DNA of 64,000 nucleotides from Bacteroidota bacterium (GCA_016715425.1 JADKAC010000008.1:293001-357000); one strand, 5' to 3'; shown: positions 40,824-50,784, counted from the stretch's first letter. Numbers and translations: made by a program. Notes: generated from the sequence alone by a model not told the origin.

Positions 40824-41501
40824 TTACCTGCGGTTCATATAAATTAAAACGTAATAAGCTAATGTTGCTATGGAACCTAATGCAGCCACAACATAAGTGG
40901 AAGCAGCCCATCTAAGTGCATCCTTTGCTTTACTCATTTCCATACTTCCGGCAACTGAAGAACCTTGCAACCAGGCGATTGCTCTTCGGCTTGCATCAAA
41001 TTCAACAGGCAGTGTTACAAAACTGAATATGGTTGTTAATCCGAATAATACAATCCCGGCTAATAACAGTTGCGGGAAAGCATTGATAAATAAAATACCG
41101 GCAAGAATTACCCACATCACCCATTTTGATGCAACACTAACCATCGGCACCATTTGACTGCGGAATTTTAACCATGCATAACCGGTGGCATGTTGAACCG
41201 CATGACCACATTCATGTGCGGCAATCGCTGCTGCTGCAATGCTGTTTGTGTTATAAACGCCTTCACTCAGATTTACTGTTTTATTCATTGGATTATAATG
41301 ATCAGTAAGTTGACCCGCAACGGAGATTACCTGCACATCATTAATTCCATTTTCACGCAACATTAATTCTGCGATATCACGTCCGGTTAATCCACGGGCA
41401 ACCGGAATTTTTGAATACTTTTTGAATTTACTCTTTAATACACCGCTTACGATCATTCCGACCACAGCGAAGAGAATACCGATAATATAAGCTCCTATCA
41501 T
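40824..41501 (-). CDS. YugP-type neutral zinc metallopeptidase (membrane)
   Basis: A 225-residue membrane protein with an N-terminal hydrophobic segment, three C-terminal ones (VSVASKWVMWVILAGILFIN, LLLAGIVLFGLTTIFSFVTL and a final helix) and a central zinc motif AAIAAHECGHAVQHATGYAW (HExxH). This is the 'zinc metallopeptidase / peptidase family 2' (YugP) layout. Substrate unknown. It has its own terminator and is followed by the ribosomal operon on the same strand. Confidence 0.87.
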   Translation of the reverse strand: MIGAYIIGILFAVVGMIVSGVLKSKFKKYSKIPVARGLTGRDIAELMLRENGINDVQVISVAGQLTDHYNPMNKTVNLSEGVYNTNSIAAAAIAAHECGHAVQHATGYAWLKFRSQMVPMVSVASKWVMWVILAGILFINAFPQLLLAGIVLFGLTTIFSFVTLPVEFDASRRAIAWLQGSSVAGSMEMSKAKDALRWAASTYVVAALGSIATLAYYVLIYMNRR

Positions 41502-41584
41502 TTTTTTATTTTATGTTTTTATATTTTGCAAAATAACGCAAGTGTTTTCTGAAAAGTTTAATCTACAGACGAACGTACTTCAAC

Positions 41585-42145
41585 TTAATTTTTAAATAGC
41601 TCTTTTGCCGAAACATTTTCACGTTCAGGTTCTGCAATAGCAAGTACTTCCATTGGCAAATAACGCATCCATGAAGCCATTACATTAGTTGGAAACATTT
41701 CTACTGCATTATTGTAAGAAACAACGGCAGCATTGTAACTACGGCGGGATGATGCAATCTGATCTTCCACATCTGTCCATGTAGATTGTAATTGAGCAAA
41801 CCGTTCATTGGATTTTAATTCAGGATAATTTTCAACTGCTACATGCAAACCGGAAAGCAAACCGGTTAATTCATTTTCTACTTTCATTCTTGCAGGAGAG
41901 TTCATATCAGATTGATCCGTTAATCTGCTGCGCAATTCTGTAATACGTTTTAAAGTATCACCTTCAAAAGTCATGTATTGTTTTACCACTTCCACCAGGT
42001 TGGGAATCATATCATATCGGCGCTTCAACATTACATCCATATTGCCGAATGTAAGATCTACCTGATTGCGACGGCTGATAAGTGAGTTGTATAATCCCAC
42101 AAGGAGAAATACAACCACTACTACAATTATAATTGGAATTATCAT
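41585..42145 (-). CDS. lemA: LemA family protein
   Basis: A 186-residue LemA protein: one N-terminal transmembrane helix (MIIPIIIVVVVVFLLVGLYN) followed by the conserved helical domain starting NSLISRRNQVDLTFGNMDVM and RYDMIPNLVEVVKQY, then YNNAVEMFPTNVMA near the end. Function of the family is not settled; in many genomes it sits beside TPM-domain genes, which are absent here. 84 bp upstream of the YugP gene. Confidence 0.93.
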   Translation of the reverse strand: MIIPIIIVVVVVFLLVGLYNSLISRRNQVDLTFGNMDVMLKRRYDMIPNLVEVVKQYMTFEGDTLKRITELRSRLTDQSDMNSPARMKVENELTGLLSGLHVAVENYPELKSNERFAQLQSTWTDVEDQIASSRRSYNAAVVSYNNAVEMFPTNVMASWMRYLPMEVLAIAEPERENVSAKELFKN

Positions 42146-42160
42146 GTGTCTATTTTAATT

Positions 42161-42168
42161 CAAAATTA
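42161..42168 (-). promoter_or_regulatory. -7 promoter box (TAATTTTG) of lemA
   Basis: Exact TAnnTTTG match on the minus strand, 15 nt upstream of the lemA ATG at 42145. Confidence 0.45.
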
Positions 42169-42243
42169 CTGCTTTAAAAATTTCAATTCAATGGTATAGA
42201 AAATAGTGGGATAATAGAACTCAGAATTGTTGTCGCAAATTTT

Positions 42244-43230
42244 TTAAAAAACCACAGTATCCATCGCAACAATTTCGTCGAATACTTGTAATAATTCTTC
42301 TTTCTTATTTAGTGTTACTAATTGAAGTCGATATGGTTTTATGTTGGGAATTCCTTTAAAATAATTAGTATAATGTTGACGCATTTCAAGTATGCCTAAC
42401 ACGTCACCTTTCCACTCAATTGATTTTTCTAAATGCGCTTTGCATACATCAACTCTTTCTTCAATAGATGGAGCTTCTAATATTTCACCCGTTGCAAGAA
42501 AATGTTTTATCTCTTTAAATATCCATGGATAACCTATTGCAGCACGGCCTATCATAACGCCATCTACGCCGTAACGATTTTTCATTTCAACTACTTTTTG
42601 CGGACTATCAATATCGCCATTTCCGAAAATCGGTATTTGTATGCGAGGATTATTTTTTATTTCCCCAATCAATGTCCAATCTGCACTGCCTTTATACATC
42701 TGTGCTCTTGTGCGTCCATGAATAGAGAGTGCTGCAATTCCAATATCTTGTAATCGCTCCGCAACTTCCACAATATTTTTACTTGCATCATCCCAACCCA
42801 AACGAGTTTTTACGGTAACAGGTAATGCAGAGGCTTTTACAATTTCGGAAGTAAGTTTTATCATACGAGGTATATCTCGCAATATACCTGCACCCGCATC
42901 TTTGCAAACCACTTTTTTTACAGGGCAACCAAAATTAATATCAATCAGATTTGGATTTGCTTCTTCAATTATTTCCACACAACCTTTCATCACTTCTATA
43001 TCGGCACCAAATATTTGAATTCCGAGTGGACGTTCTTCTTCAAAAAATTCTAATTTTTTTAAACTCTTGGTTGCATTTCTTATCAACCCTTCTGTTGAAA
43101 TAAATTCTGTGTACATCATATCTGCACCCAATTGTTTGCATTGCACACGAAATGGAGGATCGCTCACATCTTCCATTGGTGCAAGCAACAAAGGAAATTC
43201 ACCAAGTTCTATATTGCGGATTTTTACCAC
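42244..43230 (-). CDS. dusB: tRNA dihydrouridine synthase DusB
   Basis: A 328-residue flavoenzyme that reduces uridines in the tRNA D-loop. Motifs: PLLLAPMEDVSDPPFR (FMN-binding N-terminus), IDINFGCPVKKVVCKDAGAG with the catalytic Cys in VCKDAGAG, VKTRLGWDD, IHGRTRAQMYKG, and GNGDIDSP. The sequence is of the DusB subfamily. Start is GTG 43230 (GTG GTA AAA), which is required because no later Met precedes the FMN motif. A TACCTTTG box ends 4 nt before this GTG. Confidence 0.93.
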   Translation of the reverse strand: MVKIRNIELGEFPLLLAPMEDVSDPPFRVQCKQLGADMMYTEFISTEGLIRNATKSLKKLEFFEEERPLGIQIFGADIEVMKGCVEIIEEANPNLIDINFGCPVKKVVCKDAGAGILRDIPRMIKLTSEIVKASALPVTVKTRLGWDDASKNIVEVAERLQDIGIAALSIHGRTRAQMYKGSADWTLIGEIKNNPRIQIPIFGNGDIDSPQKVVEMKNRYGVDGVMIGRAAIGYPWIFKEIKHFLATGEILEAPSIEERVDVCKAHLEKSIEWKGDVLGILEMRQHYTNYFKGIPNIKPYRLQLVTLNKKEELLQVFDEIVAMDTVVF

Positions 43231-43234
43231 GATG

Positions 43235-43242
43235 CAAAGGTA
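43235..43242 (-). promoter_or_regulatory. -7 promoter box (TACCTTTG) of dusB
   Basis: Exact TAnnTTTG on the minus strand, followed by CATC and the GTG start codon at 43230. A TTG lies 20 bases upstream of the box, so both promoter elements fit. Predicts a leaderless mRNA. The rest of 43243-43475 shows no gene. Confidence 0.5.
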
Positions 43243-43475
43243 ATCTTAGTATACTGTAACCTCAATAAAAAAAATTGTAAGTGGATAATAGTGTAATTCA
43301 AAATTATTTATTTAAGGATGAAGATAAATCAACAAGCATGTATTTTATACTACATTTTTCAACTAAACATTCATTGATCTAAATACTTAAAAGTATCGCA
43401 TTAATCAGTTTAGTTAGTTGCAGCTAATTTTTTTTAAATTTTTTTTAAAGAATTATTTAAATATAAATATGTACG

Positions 43476-43483
43476 TACTTTCG
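43476..43483 (+). promoter_or_regulatory. possible -7 box of the TonB-dependent receptor gene
   Basis: TACTTTCG (one mismatch to TAnnTTTG) 27 nt before ATG 43511. I could not recognise a Fur box in the AT-rich stretch upstream. Confidence 0.3.
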
Positions 43484-43510
43484 TGATATTCAAATTAAAT
43501 ATTATTATAA

Positions 43511-45916
43511 ATGAAAAACTTTATACTGCTCCTCATAATCTTCATTTTTAATTTCAATTTTTTAAATGCACAACAAGTAAAAGGATATATAAAAGACGAC
43601 ACAGGCAATCTACTTATTGGTGCAAATGTGTTTGAAAAAAGTACATCCAAAGGTAGCATTGCCGATGAGAATGGATTTTACACAATCAATATTGCTCCGG
43701 GTACATATACATTTATTGCCAGTTTTGTTGGCTGCATACCAGACACATCCACTCTTACTATTCAGAAAAATGAAGTTGTTTCTCACAACTTTATTTTACC
43801 CTTAAGTACCATGTTGAATTCTGTGGTAATTACTTCTGATAAAGATTTTAATAATGTAAAACACATGGAAGATATTGAAGGCGCTTTAATATTTGCAGGT
43901 AAAAGAAATGATGTGATAATATTGGATAAAACAAATGCAAATACTGCTGAAAATATTCCTCGTCAGGTTTTTTCAAAAGTACCCGGTGTATATGAATGGG
44001 ATTTAGATGGAAGTGGTACACAAACGAGCATATCTGTTCGTGGATTAAGCCCACATAGAAGTTGGGAATTTAATGTCAGACAAAATGGATATAGTATTGC
44101 AAGTGATGAATTTGGGTATCCCGAAAGTCATTATGCTCCTGCTACAGAAGCATTGAAGTCAGTGCAATTAGTAAGAGGTGGAGCATGCCTTCAATATGGA
44201 CCTCAGTTTGGTGGAATGCTGAATTATGAAATGAAGGAAGGGCCTACCGACAAAGTATTTGATTTTGAAACAAAGCAATCTTTTGGCTCCAATCAAATGG
44301 TAAACACTTATAACGCAATTGGCGGTACAGTGGGCAAATTAAATTATTATTCCTATTTTAATTATCGTGGTTCAAATGGTTTCAGACCAAATAGTACATA
44401 TGAATATTATAACTATTTCGCAGGGTTTCATTATCAGGCTACTGAAAATTTGAAGTTAGGATTTGAATTTTCAAAAATGTATTATGTAAATCAAATAGCA
44501 GGTGGATTAACTGATGAACAATTTGATGAAGATCCTTATCAAAGTACTCGAAGCAGAAATTATTTCCAACCCAATCATAATATACCGGCATTTACACTTG
44601 ACTGGCAAATAAATAAAAACACTTTGCTTAGTTTGAAATCAAACGCATTATTTGGTGAACGCAATAGTGTTATGTATATCAGACCTGCAGACTTACCTGA
44701 TACCATCTCAGCAGCTACTCTTCAATATGATCCTCGGGTTGTAGATTTAGATACCTATACAAGCTTTGCAAATGAACTTCGATTATTACATAAGTATCAA
44801 TTTTTAGAAAAAGAAAGTGCGATTTCTGTAGGAATTAAATTTGCTGATGCAAGAACACATCGCCAACAAGAAGGTATAGGTACCACAGGTACTGACTTTG
44901 ATCTTTCTGTTTCTGAACCTTTCGCTCGTGATTTAAATTTCAAAACTTTAAATTATGCTATTAGCGCTGAAAACATGTTTCGTATTACTAATAAATTAAG
45001 TATTACACCCGGTGTACGTTATGAAGTTATTAATACAAGTATGAAAGGTAATATTGAAAGTGTTGCATCATTGATTGATTATGATAAAGACAGAAATATT
45101 CCTTTGCTTGGATTGGGTGTTCAATATAATCTGAATTCGAATATGAATTTATATGCAAATTGGACTCAGGCATACAGACCAATTTTATATAGCGATCTTA
45201 CACCTGTAGGAAGTTTGGATGTGATTGATCCGGATATGCAGGACAGCAAAGGGTTTAATTCAGACTTAGGTATAAGAGGAAAAATTCAGGAGTTTATCAC
45301 ATTTGATATTGGTGTTTTCTATTTGAAATATGGCGACAGAGTAGGTGCTCTTGCACTTACTAATGATGATGATGAGTTATACATTTATAAAACAAATATT
45401 GGAACCAGCGAAGCAAAAGGTGTAGAATCATTTATCGAATTCAGACCGACAGAGCTCAATAATGTTTCAAGCAAATATGGCGACTTCGCAATTTTTGTTT
45501 CCGCTGCTTATGATCATGCAGAATATGTAGATGCAATTACTTCCGCAAATGGACAAAGCGTGCAATTGGAAGGTAATGTTCTTGAAAATGCACCTGAGTG
45601 GATTGTTCGCACAGGTATCACTTATAATTATAAAAACTTTTCAACTACAATACAGAGCAGTTATGTAAGTGATATATATGCGGATGCATTAAATACCGAA
45701 TCTTCTGCAAGTGGTGTAGTGGGTATAGTGCCTTCTTATTTGATTATGGATTGGAATAGTACAATGCGTTTTACTCATGACTTTATTATAAAATTTGGTA
45801 TTAATAATTTTAATGATGCAGTGTATTTTACTCGCAGAATAAACAATTATCCTGGTCCAGGAATATTGCCTGCAGATGGACGAACATTTTATTTATCTAT
45901 AGGAAAAGAATTTTAG
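43511..45916 (+). CDS. TonB-dependent receptor, FecA-like
   Basis: An 801-residue outer-membrane receptor. Signal peptide (MKNFILLLIIFIFNFNFLNA), then a carboxypeptidase-regulatory-like domain ~22-105 (QQVKGYIKDDTGNLLIGANV), TonB-box-like VVITSDKD, plug domain (RQVFSKVPGVYEWDLDGSGT, ISVRGLSPHRSWEFNVRQNG, VQLVRGGACLQYGPQFGG) and the 22-strand barrel ending with the aromatic-rich TFYLSIGKEF. Plug motifs match the Fe(III)-dicitrate receptor group (FecA), so a ferric chelate is the likely substrate, but no SusD, sigma/anti-sigma or permease gene is adjacent. Single-gene unit with a strong terminator. Confidence 0.9.
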   Translation: MKNFILLLIIFIFNFNFLNAQQVKGYIKDDTGNLLIGANVFEKSTSKGSIADENGFYTINIAPGTYTFIASFVGCIPDTSTLTIQKNEVVSHNFILPLSTMLNSVVITSDKDFNNVKHMEDIEGALIFAGKRNDVIILDKTNANTAENIPRQVFSKVPGVYEWDLDGSGTQTSISVRGLSPHRSWEFNVRQNGYSIASDEFGYPESHYAPATEALKSVQLVRGGACLQYGPQFGGMLNYEMKEGPTDKVFDFETKQSFGSNQMVNTYNAIGGTVGKLNYYSYFNYRGSNGFRPNSTYEYYNYFAGFHYQATENLKLGFEFSKMYYVNQIAGGLTDEQFDEDPYQSTRSRNYFQPNHNIPAFTLDWQINKNTLLSLKSNALFGERNSVMYIRPADLPDTISAATLQYDPRVVDLDTYTSFANELRLLHKYQFLEKESAISVGIKFADARTHRQQEGIGTTGTDFDLSVSEPFARDLNFKTLNYAISAENMFRITNKLSITPGVRYEVINTSMKGNIESVASLIDYDKDRNIPLLGLGVQYNLNSNMNLYANWTQAYRPILYSDLTPVGSLDVIDPDMQDSKGFNSDLGIRGKIQEFITFDIGVFYLKYGDRVGALALTNDDDELYIYKTNIGTSEAKGVESFIEFRPTELNNVSSKYGDFAIFVSAAYDHAEYVDAITSANGQSVQLEGNVLENAPEWIVRTGITYNYKNFSTTIQSSYVSDIYADALNTESSASGVVGIVPSYLIMDWNSTMRFTHDFIIKFGINNFNDAVYFTRRINNYPGPGILPADGRTFYLSIGKEF

Positions 45917-45935
45917 TAATACCAATTTCTTTTAA

Positions 45936-45972
45936 TGCATTAATACTTACGGAGTGTTAATGCATTTTTTTT
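45936..45972 (+). terminator. rho-independent terminator of the TonB-dependent receptor gene
   Basis: TGCATTAATACT, loop TACGG, AGTGTTAATGCA, then eight T. A 12-bp stem with one wobble pair, 20 bp after the stop. Confidence 0.88.
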
Positions 45973-46031
45973 ATAGGATTAAAAACCGCAAATAAAATAT
46001 TTTTTTGTGCAAAGTAATTTAAAAAAAGTAT

Positions 46032-47747
46032 TTACTCAGGCATCCGCTTATATACCAAAAAACCATTTTTATTCATAAGCAAATTTAGTTTTGGATTTGA
46101 TTCTAATGTATTTTTTTTATCAATGCGGGTAATAAAATATGCGGGCTTATCTATTGCCCCATTTAATAACCATTTCTCCCATTCTGCCACTTGTTTTTTA
46201 TCGCTATAATCAGAAACCTTGGGTGCATTTTGAGGAAGAAGTTTTGCATAAAATAAGGGTGCGTATGTTTTAAACCCTATGGGTTGTAAATACACATCTT
46301 CATCGCTTATACTTTCATAAAATTCTATTGCTGCACCCTGCGAATATTTTTCAATGTTGGGCACATATACAATCATTGCCAACTTAAATACAATAGCAGT
46401 TGAAATAAATAATATTACACTTCCCTTCATAATATTTCCATTTCGCATTAATGCTGTTCCTACAAACGCAGAAATAATAAATAACACTCCAATAATTGAT
46501 TCAATACCTGTCCAACTAACTTCTGCATTCATATTTGCTTTTGCAAAAACATCCTGCGTTTTATTCTGCAGCCATTCTATATTTAAACCAATAATTGGCA
46601 ATGCAATCAAAGCAACTCCAATTACAATTGACAAAATACGAATACTCCAAAAAATATCTTTACGTAAAACAGTTTTCTGCTTATACATTTCATATAATGT
46701 CAATGCTGCAATAAATGTTAATGGGAAATAAGTCATCGAAGAATAATGTACAATCTTAGTATTGACAAGTGAAAATAATAGCAATACACTCCAGAATAAA
46801 ATCAACATCCAGGTTTTAAAATTTTTGCGATAACTCAATGCATGTTCTTGCTTGAATAAGCCTTTAAATAAAAATAAGGATGCCGGAAAACAACCGAGAA
46901 ATACCACCACAAAATGATAACCAGGGAAACCTGCATGTCCCGCTTCCTCTGTACTGAATAATCGAAAATTATATTCAAAAAACTTTGTGATAAAATAAGA
47001 ACCATGCATTAAAGTTTCAATTCCATACCAGATTGCAGACAAAGAAAAAGCTATGAGTGTATAAAATAAAAATTGTGGTACACTGATATACCATTTAAAC
47101 TTTACAATTACCCAATACACAAAATAACAAAGCCCAAGAATTATAAATGCAGCAGGACCTTTAGTGAGCATGGCAAGACCAGTAAATAAACCGGCAAAAA
47201 ATAAATAATACAATGCAGAATGCACTAACTCAATATTAGTTTCATTCTTTTTTTTCCAGGTGAAAAGTATAAAAAAATAAATACCCAGAAACATAAACAG
47301 ATTAAAAATCGGATCAATTATTCCTGTTTGAAAATAGAGCGTCGGCAACAATGTTCCGGCATAAATCAATGCCCAGAAAAAACCGAATTTTTCATCGTAT
47401 AATTTTTTACCGATACAAAATAAAACAGGCAAAGTAATTATTCCACATAACGCATTAGTCAATCGTGCAGCAAATTCATTTACGCCAAACAATTGCATAC
47501 AGCATGCCTGTAACCAAAAAAATAAAGGTGGCTTTTCCCAGAAAGGTAAAAAGCGTACATGCACTTGTAAATAATTATCAAGTACCAACATTTCTCTGGA
47601 AATTTCTGCAAAATTTATTTCATCCCAATCAAATAAATGTACATGCCCTAAGAATGGTAGAAATAACAATGCAGCGCATACTGCATAAAAAAAAGGATTG
47701 GATATTTGTTTTGAAAAATAAGATTTCACCGCCGTTAAAGATAGCAT
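46032..47747 (-). CDS. GT39-family membrane glycosyltransferase (ArnT/PMT-like)
   Basis: A 571-residue protein with ~11 hydrophobic segments. The N-terminal loop HLFDWDEINFAEISREML carries the acidic DE motif of GT-C family 39 glycosyltransferases, followed by LPFWEKPPLFFWLQACCMQL and FAARLTNALCGIITLPVLF, as in ArnT and bacterial PMT-like enzymes that use polyprenyl-phosphate sugars. The target could be lipid A or a protein, e.g. T9SS cargo, but the sequence does not tell. It lies 18 bp downstream of the acyl-CoA dehydrogenase gene and may share its transcript. Confidence 0.85.
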   Translation of the reverse strand: MLSLTAVKSYFSKQISNPFFYAVCAALLFLPFLGHVHLFDWDEINFAEISREMLVLDNYLQVHVRFLPFWEKPPLFFWLQACCMQLFGVNEFAARLTNALCGIITLPVLFCIGKKLYDEKFGFFWALIYAGTLLPTLYFQTGIIDPIFNLFMFLGIYFFILFTWKKKNETNIELVHSALYYLFFAGLFTGLAMLTKGPAAFIILGLCYFVYWVIVKFKWYISVPQFLFYTLIAFSLSAIWYGIETLMHGSYFITKFFEYNFRLFSTEEAGHAGFPGYHFVVVFLGCFPASLFLFKGLFKQEHALSYRKNFKTWMLILFWSVLLLFSLVNTKIVHYSSMTYFPLTFIAALTLYEMYKQKTVLRKDIFWSIRILSIVIGVALIALPIIGLNIEWLQNKTQDVFAKANMNAEVSWTGIESIIGVLFIISAFVGTALMRNGNIMKGSVILFISTAIVFKLAMIVYVPNIEKYSQGAAIEFYESISDEDVYLQPIGFKTYAPLFYAKLLPQNAPKVSDYSDKKQVAEWEKWLLNGAIDKPAYFITRIDKKNTLESNPKLNLLMNKNGFLVYKRMPE

Positions 47748-47765
47748 TGCAAAGCGGTGAAATTA

Positions 47766-48905
47766 TTATCTCAATATACTTCGAGAAATTACAATACGCT
47801 GCACTTCACTGGTGCCTTCGTATATCTGTGTAATTTTTGCATCACGCATTAATCGCTCTACATGATATTCTTTTACATAGCCATAACCACCATGAATTTG
47901 TACTGCTTCAACTGTTGTTTTCATTGCCACTTCACTTGCAAATACTTTTGCCATACTGGAAGCGATATCATAATTTTCATGTTGATCTTTTAACCATGCA
48001 GCTTCATAAATTAATAATCTTGCTGCTTCAATGTCAGTAGCCATATCTGCTAACTTAAATTGTATTGCCTGATGTTGGGCTATTTCTTTTCCGAATGCTT
48101 TACGTGTTTTTGAATATTCTAATGCGAGTTCATAAGCACCGGATGCAATTCCTAAAGCTTGTGATGCAATTCCTATTCTGCCACCGGCTAAAGTTTTCAT
48201 TGCAAACTTAAATCCGAAGCCATCTTCACCAATACGATTTGCCTTTGGCACTTTCACATCATTGAAAATTAAAGTATGTGTATCACTTGCACGAATTCCG
48301 AGTTTATCTTCTTTAGCGCCTACTATAAAACCTTCCATGCCTCTTTCCATAATCAGGCAATTAATGCCTTTATGTTTTAACTCCGGATGTGTTTGTGCAA
48401 TTACTAAATAAATAGATGCTGACGAGCCATTTGTAATCCAATTTTTTGTTCCGTTTACTAAATAATAATCACCCTTATCTTCTGCGGTTGTTTGTTGACT
48501 GGTGGCATCAGAACCTGCTTCCGGTTCTGATAAACAGAATGCACCAATTTTTTTTCCGCTGGCTAAATCGGGTAAATATTTTTGCTTTTGTTCCTCCGTT
48601 CCAAACTCCTGCAAACCCCAACACACTAATGAATTATTTACACTCATAATTACAGAGCATGAATTATCCACTTTTGAAATTTCTTCCATTGCCAATACAT
48701 AACTTATTGTATCCATTCCGCCACCACTGTATTTCGGATCTACCATCATTCCCAGAAATCCAAGTTCTGCCATTTGCTTAACGCCTTCAGTCGGATATTT
48801 CATTTCACGATCACGATCAATAACACCTGGCTTTAAAATATTCTGAGCTAAATCTCTTGCCGCCTGACGAATCATCAAATGTTCTTCTGTAAGTTCAAAA
48901 TTCAT
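47766..48905 (-). CDS. short-chain acyl-CoA dehydrogenase
   Basis: A 379-residue flavoprotein with standard acyl-CoA dehydrogenase structure: N-terminal helices (LTEEHLMIRQAARDLAQNI), the beta domain with CLSEPEAGSDATSQQT and NGTKNWITNG, and C-terminal helices with HQAIQFKLADMATDIEAARL and QIYEGTSEVQRIVISRSIL. The HGGYGYVKEYHVERLMRDAK motif precedes the latter. It oxidises short-chain acyl-CoA (butyryl-CoA type) and passes electrons to ETF. A 28-bp gap to rfaE2 suggests one transcript. Confidence 0.93.
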   Translation of the reverse strand: MNFELTEEHLMIRQAARDLAQNILKPGVIDRDREMKYPTEGVKQMAELGFLGMMVDPKYSGGGMDTISYVLAMEEISKVDNSCSVIMSVNNSLVCWGLQEFGTEEQKQKYLPDLASGKKIGAFCLSEPEAGSDATSQQTTAEDKGDYYLVNGTKNWITNGSSASIYLVIAQTHPELKHKGINCLIMERGMEGFIVGAKEDKLGIRASDTHTLIFNDVKVPKANRIGEDGFGFKFAMKTLAGGRIGIASQALGIASGAYELALEYSKTRKAFGKEIAQHQAIQFKLADMATDIEAARLLIYEAAWLKDQHENYDIASSMAKVFASEVAMKTTVEAVQIHGGYGYVKEYHVERLMRDAKITQIYEGTSEVQRIVISRSILR

Positions 48906-48933
48906 TGTACTGATTTAAGTATTTAAAAAATTA

Positions 48934-49422
48934 TTATTTCTCTTTTCTCAAAATTTCTGTTGTAGAATATCCATGTAAAAATGGAATAATTTCTACTTTG
49001 CCACCGTAAGATAATACGAATCCTCCACCTGCAATTTCATCTGCTTGATAGTCGCCGCCTTTTACTAAAATATCTGGTTTAATCCATTCAATTAATTGTG
49101 CCGGTGTATTTTCTTCAAAGCCAATAACTGCATCAACCGCATATAGCGATGCAAGTACAGTTGCTCTATCATTAAATGCATTTATTGGTCTGCGTTCACC
49201 TTTTAAATTGCGGACGGAATCATCGCTGTTTAGTCCAATAATTAATGCTGCATTTGGAGATAAATCTGCAGCGGCATTTAATAAGTGAGTATGACCGGCA
49301 TGAAGCACATCGAAACATCCATTTGTAAATACAATACGGCGGTTCAAAAAACGCCAGAGTGCTATCTTTTTTTCAAGTTGCGGACGATCACAAATTTTAT
49401 TGAGTGTTACTTGCTGCTTCAT
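48934..49422 (-). CDS. rfaE2: D-glycero-beta-D-manno-heptose 1-phosphate adenylyltransferase (RfaE domain II)
   Basis: About 162 residues from ATG 49422 (MKQQVTLNKICDRP); eight more residues are in frame to 49446 but would deepen the overlap with the previous gene. It is a stand-alone nucleotidyltransferase: FTNGCFDVLHAGHTHLLNAA contains the HxGH motif, and IKPDILVKGGDYQADEIAGG is the RfaE-II signature. It makes ADP-heptose precursor for LPS core. Domain I (kinase, RfaE1) is not in the window. Overlaps the flippase-like gene by 26 nt. Confidence 0.9.
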   Translation of the reverse strand: MKQQVTLNKICDRPQLEKKIALWRFLNRRIVFTNGCFDVLHAGHTHLLNAAADLSPNAALIIGLNSDDSVRNLKGERRPINAFNDRATVLASLYAVDAVIGFEENTPAQLIEWIKPDILVKGGDYQADEIAGGGFVLSYGGKVEIIPFLHGYSTTEILRKEK

Positions 49423-50431
49423 TTTCCATTTCTTTTTCCCGGGCAATCAAAGGTAATAGTATTAAGGCTAAGAAGCCGAACAGTATCACCATAAGTGTTT
49501 GCCCAACCCAAACAATCCAGCTAAAGGCGTAAGCTATTGGCCTTGCTAACATATAAATACTAGTAAGTAATTCTGTAACTATAAATTGATATGCACCAAT
49601 GCCTCCGGGCGTGGAAATAATACCTAATGTTCCAAAAACCAGAATTGCCAATCCTTCATTTATTCCAAAATTTGAAGTTTCCGGCAATGCATAAAAACAC
49701 AGCCATATCATGCTGTAATAACAAAACCACATAGCGATGGTATAAAAAATAAACAGTGGTAAATTTTTCAGATGACGAATAGAATAAATTCCATCACGCA
49801 CATTCATCATCAATAATTGAATGCGTAAATAGGTTGCGGTATGTTTCCATTTTTTAATTGCAAAACGGAATAAAAAATATATTGCGGCAACTATTACAAC
49901 AATAATTAAAATGGTAACAGATGTAAAAGAAAATTTTCCAAAAAGTGGAGTTATTACTTTTTCATCAAAAAATCCGGAAATAGTTTTGAATTGAAACATT
50001 AATGCAAACACCGTAATAATAATTAGCGATAATAAATCAATTGCCCTTTCCACAACAATAGTCCCCAATGCTTTATCAAAAGGTACTTTATCATATCGTT
50101 GCATAATTCCGCAACGAGTTACTTCACCTAATCTCGGCAGTGCAAGATTTGATAAGTATGCAATCATCACAGCACTGAATGTTACCCTAAATCGTGTTTC
50201 ATAACCCAATGGTCTTATCATCATTTGCCAGCGAAGGGCACGAACAATATGACTTACAATTCCCACAACAATTGAAATTGCCACCCACCAATAATTTGCA
50301 TTGCGAAAAGAATCGCTGATATCCCGACGATCTTGTTCAGTTAAATCTTTAGTGATGAGCCATATCAATAACAAACCAATGCTCAGGAAAAAACCGAACT
50401 TAAAAATGTTTGTCAGAATTTTTTTTGCCAC
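49397..50431 (-). CDS. flippase-like integral membrane protein (LPG synthase TM domain family)
   Basis: A 344-residue protein with about eight transmembrane segments belonging to the lysylphosphatidylglycerol synthase transmembrane (UPF0104) family. Conserved features: RALRWQMMIRPLG, LSNLALPRLGEVTRCGIMQR, FDKALGTIVVERAIDLLSL and STPGGIGAYQFIV. It lacks the C-terminal aminoacyltransferase domain of MprF, so it may act as a lipid flippase. Overlaps panD by one base and rfaE2 by 26. Confidence 0.88.
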   Translation of the reverse strand: MAKKILTNIFKFGFFLSIGLLLIWLITKDLTEQDRRDISDSFRNANYWWVAISIVVGIVSHIVRALRWQMMIRPLGYETRFRVTFSAVMIAYLSNLALPRLGEVTRCGIMQRYDKVPFDKALGTIVVERAIDLLSLIIITVFALMFQFKTISGFFDEKVITPLFGKFSFTSVTILIIVVIVAAIYFLFRFAIKKWKHTATYLRIQLLMMNVRDGIYSIRHLKNLPLFIFYTIAMWFCYYSMIWLCFYALPETSNFGINEGLAILVFGTLGIISTPGGIGAYQFIVTELLTSIYMLARPIAYAFSWIVWVGQTLMVILFGFLALILLPLIAREKEMENEAASNTQ

Positions 50432-50784
50432 TATCGAATAAGTGTATTGGTAACAGTATCCGGAAATACTAATAGTGGTTTATGATTTTTTGCTTCAGCC
50501 ATTGTCATAGATGCATATGCACATACAATAATGATATGTCCGGGCTTTACAAGGTGTGCTGCAGGACCGTTCAGACAAATTTGACCCGAACCTCTTTCGC
50601 CCTTAATGATATATGTTTCTAACCGTGAGCCATTGTTAATATCTAGAACTTGTACTTTTTCATATTCCAACATATCGGCAGCATCCATCAAATCTTCATC
50701 AATAGTTATGCTCCCGACATAATTCAAGTTTGACTCAGTAACAGTTACACGGTGTAATTTGCTTTTCAGCATTTCAATTTGCAT
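50431..50784 (-). CDS. panD: aspartate 1-decarboxylase PanD (pro-enzyme)
   Basis: A 117-residue pro-enzyme that cleaves itself at Gly-Ser in NYVGSITID (Ser at residue ~26) to create a pyruvoyl group, then decarboxylates aspartate to beta-alanine for pantothenate. Other motifs: MLKSKLHRVTVTESNLNY, LEYEKVQVLDINNGSR, GERGSGQICLNGPAAHLV. ATG 50784 gives the same N-terminal length as E. coli PanD. A TACCTTTG box ends 4 nt before it. It follows panC by 16 bp, so the beta-alanine and pantothenate steps are linked. Confidence 0.96.
   Translation of the reverse strand: MQIEMLKSKLHRVTVTESNLNYVGSITIDEDLMDAADMLEYEKVQVLDINNGSRLETYIIKGERGSGQICLNGPAAHLVKPGHIIIVCAYASMTMAEAKNHKPLLVFPDTVTNTLIR

Noticed and set aside
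15167..43230. Possible CRISPR array because of several short-word repeats between genes.
   Set aside because: The repeats are 7-25 bp, degenerate and contiguous, without regular unique spacers; no cas genes are present.
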